The position numbers and the translations under genes were made by a program. DNA of 14,673 nt from Casimicrobiaceae bacterium (lineage in GTDB: Bacteria > Pseudomonadota > Gammaproteobacteria > Burkholderiales > Casimicrobiaceae). The stretch's first letter is position 1; every line of letters begins with the position of its first letter. This document shows positions 1-5,582 of the stretch, one piece after another. Below the pieces are notes generated by a model, which did not search any database, was not told the origin of the DNA, and saw only the letters and a program-made list of their open reading frames with translations. The stretch spans positions 1 to 14,673 of the forward strand of contig CATPAO010000295.1 of the NCBI GenBank assembly GCA_955652025.1, written 5' to 3'.

Positions 1-285
1 CTATCGGCGGGCCCGGGTGTTACCTGGGCCGACAGCCGAAATATGCAGACCTTTTTCGGTATCGACGCGGAACAAAGCGCTCGCTCGGGTCTGCCAAAGT
101 TCGATGCCAAAAATGGCATCAGCAACGTTCGCGTCTCGGTGGGCGCGAATTACCAATTCGACCCGCACTGGAGTGTGACAGCGCACTTTTCCGCAGCGAA
201 ACTACGCGGTGATGCGGCAGATAGTCCGATCACCGAGAAAGCCTCTCAGAACACCACGGCGGTATTCGTCGTTTATCGCTTCTAA
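1..285 (+). CDS. MipA/OmpV family outer-membrane protein, C-terminal fragment
   Basis: The frame is open from the first base of the window and encodes the last 94 residues, so the gene starts outside. The segment TWADSRNMQTFFGID, followed by EQSARSGLP, then a G-x-N-Y-x-F strand and a C-terminal VVYRF, matches the end of MipA/OmpV (MltA-interacting) proteins as I know the family. The alternating hydrophobic pattern and terminal aromatic residue are typical of an outer-membrane beta-barrel that is inserted by the BAM machinery. Known members are linked to murein-synthesis scaffolds or to outer-membrane stress, but no specific role can be read from this fragment. The next gene is convergent, 128 bp away. 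The family call is fairly firm; the function is open. Confidence 0.8.
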   Translation, partial: LSAGPGVTWADSRNMQTFFGIDAEQSARSGLPKFDAKNGISNVRVSVGANYQFDPHWSVTAHFSAAKLRGDAADSPITEKASQNTTAVFVVYRF

Positions 286-413
286 TGACGAGGCGCCTGG
301 AGCGTCATACGGCAGCGACGCGCTCGCACCGAGAACGAAGTCGACAGGCGATCGGCTCTGGACTGGCCGACCACCAGTTCCCCGGGGATGCTTGCGCGCC
401 AACCGACGTTTCG

Positions 414-1661
414 CTACGGGTGCTGGCGTTCATCGGGCCCGCCATGCTGTAACCGCGCTTCGCGCTGCGGCCCGCCCTGGTGCGGTGGGATACCCTGCGG
501 CTGCATTTGCGCATCTGGGTGCGCAGGCCCCTGCGGACGTATCTGCGCTTGCGGTGGACCCTGCGGTCGCATCTGCGCTTGCGGTGGACCCTGCGGTCGC
601 ATCTGCGCTTGCGGTGGACCTTGCATTCGCATCTGCGTTTGCGGTGGACCTTGCGGATGAATCTGCGCCTGCGAGGGAACTTGCGGATGCATCCGTGCTT
701 GCGATGGCCCCTGCGGATGCATCTGCGCTTGCGACGACCCCTGCGGGTGCATTTCCGATGGTGCGCGAACGGGCGCCTGCGGACGGGGCGCCGCCTGGAG
801 CTGCGGAGCGCCCGCATTCACGGGAGCATTGCGACGCTCGAGGCGCTGCTCGTTGTTGACGCGCGGATTCGCGCCGACGGCGTTGTTGCTCGGCGGCAAC
901 GCGCCCGGGTGTACGCCAGCTTGTTGCGAGAAACTCCGTGCGGGTGCTGGCCCGGCTGCAAATCGTTCGGGTCGCGGCGTCGCCGCAACCGCCGGATGAC
1001 CGTTGTTTACCGAGGCGAGTAGCGCACGGTTGGAACTCGCGGCCAGCTCATGTCGCGCTTGGACAGGTAACAGCGGTGTATGCGTCTCGCGGGCGGCGAT
1101 TCGGTCCTGAGGCGTCGGTTGCGCGATCACACCGCCGGAACCGCCGTTGTAGCTGACGCGCCTCACCGACGAATTGTTGACGACGGTGGTGTTGTACGTA
1201 TTGGTAATGTTCGTCACATTGACGTTGTTCACTGCACGGTTGTACCAGAAGGACCCGCGATCCCAATGCCCACCCTGATACCCGAAGCCGGTATACCCGA
1301 ATCCGTAATTGATACCGCCATAGAAGCCGCAATGACGGCCCCAATACCCGGAATTCCAGAAATACAAGCCGTCACTCCAGCCCCAATAACCCGGAGTCCA
1401 CAACGCGCCGACGAACGGTGCGAGCACCCATGTGCCGGGGACCCAGTAAAACCCGTCCGGACCCCAGGCCCAATAACCCGGCGTCCAGATATACCCGGGG
1501 CCAGGAATGAGCGGCTGCTCGTACACCGGCAGCAACGGGGGTGCAATCGCGACGGATACGTACACCGCGGCATTCGACACGGCGGACGCAGTGAGCGTAA
1601 GAATTGCAAACAGGAGCGCGCCAATGCGCAGTCCAAAAATACGCGATGTCGAGTGTTTCAC
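414..1661 (-). CDS. Secreted YXWGXW-repeat protein with proline/glutamine-rich tandem-repeat tail
   Basis: The protein has 415 residues. The start is a GTG at 1661-1659, preceded by GGAG six bases upstream. Residues 1-31 form a signal peptide with hydrophobic core and an SNAA cleavage region. Residues 56-110 are rich in Trp, Tyr and Gly, with WTPGYWAWGPDG and WTPGYWGWSDG units that define the YXWGXW repeat family of secreted or envelope proteins. Residues 112-140 are Gly/Tyr-rich, and 143-165 are Asn/Thr/Val-rich and probably beta-forming. From about residue 180 the chain is low-complexity Pro/Ala/Gln. Residues 304-380 consist of decapeptide repeats of the type MHPQGPSQAQ or MRPQGPPQAQ. No catalytic motif is visible. 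Function is unknown; an envelope-associated, possibly surface or matrix role is a guess. The divergent neighbour is a lipoprotein gene, 278 bp away. Confidence 0.85.
   Translation of the reverse strand: MKHSTSRIFGLRIGALLFAILTLTASAVSNAAVYVSVAIAPPLLPVYEQPLIPGPGYIWTPGYWAWGPDGFYWVPGTWVLAPFVGALWTPGYWGWSDGLYFWNSGYWGRHCGFYGGINYGFGYTGFGYQGGHWDRGSFWYNRAVNNVNVTNITNTYNTTVVNNSSVRRVSYNGGSGGVIAQPTPQDRIAARETHTPLLPVQARHELAASSNRALLASVNNGHPAVAATPRPERFAAGPAPARSFSQQAGVHPGALPPSNNAVGANPRVNNEQRLERRNAPVNAGAPQLQAAPRPQAPVRAPSEMHPQGSSQAQMHPQGPSQARMHPQVPSQAQIHPQGPPQTQMRMQGPPQAQMRPQGPPQAQMRPQGPPQAQIRPQGPAHPDAQMQPQGIPPHQGGPQREARLQHGGPDERQHP
522..752 (-). repeat. 30-bp in-frame tandem repeat, about 7.7 copies
   Basis: The array encodes decapeptides at residues 304-380 of the YXWGXW protein. 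The 30-bp unit is a multiple of three, so gain or loss of a unit keeps the frame. Units near 540-629 are almost identical in DNA, while the units at the gene-upstream end (650-752) have diverged (MHPQGSSQAQ, MHPQGPSQAR, MHPQVPSQAQ). This suggests recent duplication toward the 3' side of the gene. Confidence 0.9.
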
Positions 1662-1939
1662 GGGGAGCTCCGTTGCCGGATGAGTTCACTCGATAACGGG
1701 AAAGGCGCCCAGTCGGTTGACGGTGTTGCAATGCGGGATCACATGACTGACCGCCAACATGCCCTGGGAGGCGGGCTCCTGAGCACCTCCCGAGCTCGGG
1801 CGACGCCTGTCGGAAACGCCCTACTCGACGATCAGACGCCCGCCGACTGAACACCCGTGCTCACGGACTTAGACTTCGCGTTGAGAGTCCGCCTTTGGAG
1901 GGGTCAACGTGCCATGAGTGGGAGGGCCGAGGTGCTTCC

Positions 1940-2314
1940 ATGAAACGTCATTTTCCGATCATTGCCATCATCACGGCGGTGGGTCTCGGCGGCTGCGCAA
2001 ATATGACCACGACCGAGCAGCGCACGCTGAGCGGCGCCGGCATCGGCGCATTGGGCGGCGCCGCTATCGCCGCCGTAGCCGAAGGCAGTGTAGCTACCGG
2101 AGCGCTCATCGGGGCGGGCGTGGGCGCCGGAGCAGGCTATCTGTACAGTCGCAGCCAGAACGAGCATCACGCGGCCTATCATCCCGCGACCACCAAGCAC
2201 CGCCATTACGCCGCTCGGGCAACAAAGCCGTCGAAGCCAAACAACCCTCCTCGAACATCGGATCAAACGTTCGCAGCAAGTTCACCCGTGAAATCGGCAG
2301 TCGGAACGGATTAG
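1940..2314 (+). CDS. Small glycine-zipper lipoprotein
   Basis: The protein has 124 residues. The ATG at 1940 is chosen because a GAGG lies seven bases upstream and because it gives a compact lipoprotein signal: two basic residues (KRH), a hydrophobic core and the lipobox L-G-G-C with Cys19. The open frame extends further upstream to a TTG at 1895, but that would spoil the signal. Residues about 30-68 form a glycine-zipper segment (GAGIGALGGAAIAA, then GALIGAGVGAGAGYLY) of the kind found in OsmB, SlyB and Pcp-like outer-membrane lipoproteins. The tail is His/Lys/Pro/Ser-rich and probably disordered. Likely a structural or stress-related envelope lipoprotein. The substrate or partner cannot be inferred. 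Confidence 0.85.
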   Translation: MKRHFPIIAIITAVGLGGCANMTTTEQRTLSGAGIGALGGAAIAAVAEGSVATGALIGAGVGAGAGYLYSRSQNEHHAAYHPATTKHRHYAARATKPSKPNNPPRTSDQTFAASSPVKSAVGTD

Positions 2315-2400
2315 AGCTGGCCGGCGTACTTCCGGCGCCCAACGATTTCCCATTCCGGGATGGCTGCGGGAATTTCGCGCACTGGCACCCGGCATGTCGG

Positions 2401-4026
2401 TCACCAGAAATAGATCTGCAACGATCGCTCTTCGACCTTCTTCGGGATACTCGTCAGCGCGTCGCGCTGCGACCTAAAATTGAGCGTGCTTCGTTGTAGC
2501 AGATTGTCGATCTCATCCATGCTGTAGCGATTTTCCGATGCGGTGGCGGGGCGCAAGGCCCTCTGGTCGGGGAAAATGCCCATCCCCGACATGATGCAGT
2601 ACCAGGAAAACACCGGATAGCCCTTGCCGATCGCCTGGCGTCCAACGTCGGCGGCGATGCCTTTGCCCGACATCCAGAGTCCGTAAAGCTGCCGCAGCGA
2701 ATCCGAGAGGTTTGTGTTCTCGGCGTTCGCACGCCAATACTCGGTATCGCGCCGCGTATTGGTCTTGTAATGCGTGACGATGTAGTCGCGCGTGCCTTCG
2801 AAGTGGACGTTGATGCGCTGATTGAATCGGTCGTGTGCCGCCTCGCTCAAGTCGCCCGCTTCGAGAAACTCAACGAATGTCGTGGCGGTGCGTTGGATGA
2901 ACAAGAGAGCCGTCGCCTCCAACGGCTCGATGAAGCCCTGTGCCAAGCCGACTGCGAGGCAGTTCCGGTTCCAGTGCTTCGTCACCCGCCCGATCTTCAT
3001 TTTCAGGTGGCGCGCAGGCGTGTCCGAATCGAGCATGCCAATTCCTTCGCGCAACTCTTTCTCCGCATCGTCGGCCGAGCAGAAGGCGGAACTGTAGACA
3101 TAGCCGTTGCCATACCGGCTGGTGAGCGGGATGCTCCACCGCCAGCCATGCTTCAAGGCAGTCGAAATTGTCTGCGATGGAATGTCGTCGCCGATCGGCG
3201 TCGGCATCGCGATCGCCGCATCGTTAAAAAGATTGCTCGAGAAGCTCACGAACGGCGTTCGGAGCGCCTCTTGGATCAGTATCCCGGCGAACCCGGTGCA
3301 GTCCACAAATATATCCGCCGTCACCGGGTCGCCGTCCCGGATCGATACCGACGCGATCTCGCCGCGCTCGTTCAACTGCACGCCGGTTACATGGCATTGC
3401 GTGTATTTGACGCCTCGCTGTACCGCCTTCTTGTGGAGGTACTTACCGAGCAGCACCGAGTCGAAGTGATAACCGTACCAGACGTCGAAAGGAAACGTCC
3501 GGTTCGGTTTCGGGGCGAGGTTGTTTTGGGCGAGGTAGGACGAAATGAAGAAGCGGTTCGGATGCGCACAGACGTCGGCGCCGTTCAACCGCGCCTGCGC
3601 GTTGTGCACAAACTGCGTCATCGTCAGGTTGTCGAGCATGGAGGCAAACGGGTGGAAATAGCTCTCGAATCCCGACTTCGTCGACCAGCCATCGAACGTG
3701 ATGCCGCATTTGTACGTCGCGTTGCACTCGGGCATCCATTCGGACTCCTCGATCCCGAGGCTGTCGAAGAAACCTCTCAACCACGGCGTGGATCCCTCGC
3801 CGACACCGATGATGCCGACCGTGGGCGACTCGAGGACCGAAATCTCGATGCCACGCTGGATCAGGGCATTCGCCAGGATCATCGCGGTCATCCACCCGGC
3901 CGATCCTCCGCCGACGATTACGATCCTCCTGATGGTGGGCGGGATACTCGTCGGTTTGTCGGACTGCTTGAACGAGTACGAATAGTTGAATAGCGTCGCA
4001 GTCGGTCCTTGCGTCGGGGTGGTCAT
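2401..4026 (-). CDS. Flavin-dependent (tryptophan-type) halogenase
   Basis: The protein has 541 residues, normal for the family. The start at 4026 has CGGAG nine bases upstream. The FAD-binding motif GGGSAG lies at residues 39-44. The lysine of TYKCGITFDGW (K106) aligns with the catalytic Lys79 of PrnA, the family signature W-x-W-x-I-P is present as WRWSIP (295-300), and EPLEAT (367-372) carries the glutamate (E370) matching PrnA Glu346. The PrnA serine that follows that glutamate is alanine here. The C-terminal region that binds tryptophan in PrnA/RebH (about residues 450-485 here) is not similar, so free tryptophan may not be the substrate. Family members use FADH2, O2 and chloride or bromide, and need a separate flavin reductase, which is not in this window. 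It is the last gene of a run of lipoprotein and chitinase genes, 40 bp after its neighbour. Family confident; substrate unknown. Confidence 0.9.
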   Translation of the reverse strand: MTTPTQGPTATLFNYSYSFKQSDKPTSIPPTIRRIVIVGGGSAGWMTAMILANALIQRGIEISVLESPTVGIIGVGEGSTPWLRGFFDSLGIEESEWMPECNATYKCGITFDGWSTKSGFESYFHPFASMLDNLTMTQFVHNAQARLNGADVCAHPNRFFISSYLAQNNLAPKPNRTFPFDVWYGYHFDSVLLGKYLHKKAVQRGVKYTQCHVTGVQLNERGEIASVSIRDGDPVTADIFVDCTGFAGILIQEALRTPFVSFSSNLFNDAAIAMPTPIGDDIPSQTISTALKHGWRWSIPLTSRYGNGYVYSSAFCSADDAEKELREGIGMLDSDTPARHLKMKIGRVTKHWNRNCLAVGLAQGFIEPLEATALLFIQRTATTFVEFLEAGDLSEAAHDRFNQRINVHFEGTRDYIVTHYKTNTRRDTEYWRANAENTNLSDSLRQLYGLWMSGKGIAADVGRQAIGKGYPVFSWYCIMSGMGIFPDQRALRPATASENRYSMDEIDNLLQRSTLNFRSQRDALTSIPKKVEERSLQIYFW

Positions 4027-4066
4027 ACTCAATCGCTCCGAGCCACAGTACCAACCCGACGCCCGC

Positions 4067-4336
4067 TCAGAATCGGCTGCACTGAAAGAAGCCCGCGTGC
4101 CCGATACAGTTGATCGAGTAATCGCGGCTGTAACGTTCAAGATTATCTTTGGCCGCCAACTTGATGATGCAATCGCGCCACGAGTCGGAATCGGCCTGGT
4201 AGCCCAGCTTTTCGCATCCCGGACCGTAAACCTTGATCATGTCATCGACGTCGCGCTGCACCTGCGCGGCGCGCTCGCTTTGCGTCGCGCAGCCGGCGAC
4301 GAACATCATCAACACGGAAACGGCGAAGGTTCGCAT
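4067..4336 (-). CDS. Small four-cysteine lipoprotein of unknown function
   Basis: The protein has 89 residues. The start ATG has GGAG six bases upstream. Residues 1-15 form a short lipoprotein signal ending in the lipobox V-A-G-C (Cys16). The mature chain has four further cysteines, in the segments GPGCEKLGY, WRDCIIKL, INCIGH and FFQCSRF, which could form two disulfide bonds in the periplasm. A helical stretch (about 22-37 and 48-65) separates the first pairs. I recognise no named family with certainty. It lies between the chitinase-like gene (50 bp upstream) and the halogenase gene (40 bp downstream), on the same strand, so co-transcription is likely. That position suggests an envelope role tied to the same pathway, but this is inference only. 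Confidence 0.8.
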   Translation of the reverse strand: MRTFAVSVLMMFVAGCATQSERAAQVQRDVDDMIKVYGPGCEKLGYQADSDSWRDCIIKLAAKDNLERYSRDYSINCIGHAGFFQCSRF

Positions 4337-4386
4337 GGTGGTCTCCGTTCAAGAATAGAGTTGGGAAACGCCTTCCTCGGTCCTCG

Positions 4387-5454
4387 TCAGCGAAGCTCGT
4401 CGCGGATCGCAGCGGTGAACCCAAAAGCGGTTACTTCTTGCAGCCCACTGCACACCGACGATACACCCGAAACGCCCGGCGGACACGCCGTGTCGCGGTC
4501 GAGCGACCAGAAGTGCAGGCCGGCGAGCCCGTTGTCGCGCACGAAACGGGCGAGCATCCTTGCATCGTCGAGCGTGAAAACGTTGGCCACCACATCATTC
4601 ACGCCCAGCATGGGTGTCAGTTCGATGCGGTGCAACGGCACACCGTGCCGGGCGTTCAAATTGCGCGCCGCCTGAATCGCCGACTGTCCCATGTCGCAAA
4701 CACCCGCGGACACGATGCAATTCCCTGGCCTCGCCTCACCGAAGTCCATCACCATCAGATTGATGTAGAAGTCGTCGAGCCCCGCGTTGCGGATCGCGTC
4801 CATGACGCGCTCACCGTCTGCGTTCAGGCTCCCCTGGCTCCCGTCGTTGGCGGCCCAAGTCGCAAGCGTGAAACTGACGCGGAGCTTCGGGTGCCTTTTC
4901 TGCGCCGCCGAAATCCGCTGGACGAGGGAAGCGAGGACAGCTTCCGACTGGGCGTGCTCGATGTCGAAATCGAAGCCGATCAAATGCGGAGACATGTAGT
5001 GGGCGATGAACGCCTCCATGCCGGCGTCGCTCGCGCACGTGAATACGCCGGCCTCGCCGCCAGTGGAAATGACGTAGCCAATGCCGGCACGGCCGAGCGC
5101 GTGCAGATTGGCATCGGCCCACGCCCGCGGGTCCATTCCGTCCCAGGATTCGGTGCCGCAATCGCCCGTGGCGAACGCGAGCGTCAGCGCGGTCACGCCG
5201 GGCGGCAACGTCGAGTGTCCATCGACGACGATCGGCGTCGGCGTGCCGCGAACGGCCGTAGAAAGAGCGCGGGTAGCCAAATCCAGCGCGATCGGAACGT
5301 GTTTGTACGGACTGTAGACGAATCGCGTCGGGCCGACACGGCCTTCACGCGAAGTGTCCTCAACGACGCTTGCGCACGCTGTGAGCAGCATCAAGCCGAC
5401 AAACGCCAAGGCTAGGCGTCTGCACCATCGTCCTGCGCAGTAGTTGGAACGCAT
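4387..5454 (-). CDS. GH18 chitinase-like lipoprotein
   Basis: The protein has 355 residues from the ATG at 5454. A longer reading from 5502 is possible, but it would begin inside the terminator tail of the upstream gene, and the shorter form gives a clean lipoprotein signal (CRR, hydrophobic core, lipobox L-T-A-C, Cys27). GH18 landmarks are in order: STGGEAG (S-x-G-G strand, 130-136), FDFDIE (161-166) with the D-x-D-x-E catalytic motif and E166 as general acid, NLMVMDFGE (232-240) matching the M-x-M-D-Y/F strand, and FWSLDRD (315-321) with the barrel-floor tryptophan. The pattern resembles the Pyrococcus ChiA-like branch of GH18. Predicted to cut chitin or another beta-1,4-GlcNAc polymer while anchored in the envelope. 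No carbohydrate-binding module is present. Neighbours (receptor, GlcNAc uptake genes) support this. Activity on chitin itself is unproven. Confidence 0.87.
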   Translation of the reverse strand: MRSNYCAGRWCRRLALAFVGLMLLTACASVVEDTSREGRVGPTRFVYSPYKHVPIALDLATRALSTAVRGTPTPIVVDGHSTLPPGVTALTLAFATGDCGTESWDGMDPRAWADANLHALGRAGIGYVISTGGEAGVFTCASDAGMEAFIAHYMSPHLIGFDFDIEHAQSEAVLASLVQRISAAQKRHPKLRVSFTLATWAANDGSQGSLNADGERVMDAIRNAGLDDFYINLMVMDFGEARPGNCIVSAGVCDMGQSAIQAARNLNARHGVPLHRIELTPMLGVNDVVANVFTLDDARMLARFVRDNGLAGLHFWSLDRDTACPPGVSGVSSVCSGLQEVTAFGFTAAIRDELR

Positions 5455-5508
5455 CGAGATGTCCGCTGATCGCGGCCATCTCGGTGCCCGTCGGTCACCC
5501 ATTCGAGG

Positions 5509-5540
5509 AAAAAAGAGGCGGAGCAGTGTGCTGCCCCGCC
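5509..5540 (-). terminator. Rho-independent terminator after the TonB-dependent receptor gene
   Basis: Read on the minus strand, GGCGG and GCAG pair with CTGC and CCGCC (5540-5517, one internal mismatch, four-base loop). The stem is followed by TC and six T residues (5514-5509). It lies 42 bp past the receptor stop. A second, smaller hairpin (5578-5561, GTCGG/CCGAC arms) sits between the stop codon and this element. It should reduce read-through into the chitinase gene. Confidence 0.8.
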
Positions 5541-5582
5541 ACGTCCCTCTGAGGAGGAGAGTCGGTTGCCAAGCCGACGGCG

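Noticed and set aside
286..307. Hairpin (TGACG/CGTCA arms around GGCGCC) just after the MipA-like stop codon.
   Set aside because: The stem is short and there is no T-tract, so a terminator is not supported.
522..752. Regularly spaced repeat that might suggest a CRISPR array.
   Set aside because: The units are directly adjacent without unique spacers and are in frame within a protein gene.
209..1022. Long open frames on the plus strand and in a second minus-strand frame across the repeat region, encoding Cys-Gly-Pro or Arg-rich repeats.
   Set aside because: They are by-products of the 30-bp repeat, which lacks stops in several frames. The YXWGXW frame has a signal peptide, a ribosome site and a known family.
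1662..1939. Promoters for the divergent YXWGXW and lipoprotein genes, including a TTGACG near 1716 and a GGGAGG/CCTCCC hairpin at 1766-1791.
   Set aside because: No convincing -10 at the right spacing could be found by eye, and the hairpin has no T-tract, so neither was listed as a feature.
2315..2400. Possible bidirectional terminator between the glycine-zipper lipoprotein and halogenase genes (GCCGG/CCGGC arms at 2320-2336).
   Set aside because: Five-base stem only, with no T-tract on either side.
2770..3993. Long plus-strand open frame opposite the halogenase gene, and similar frames opposite the receptor (5613-6671, 6747-7856), chitinase (4438-5415) and binding-protein (12905-14323) genes.
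   Set aside because: They are antisense shadows: Arg/Val/Asp-rich, with no recognisable domain, expected in GC-rich coding DNA.
2401..4026. Halogenase as part of an antibiotic gene cluster.
   Set aside because: No NRPS, PKS, tryptophan-oxidising or tailoring genes are present; the neighbours are sugar-uptake and envelope genes.
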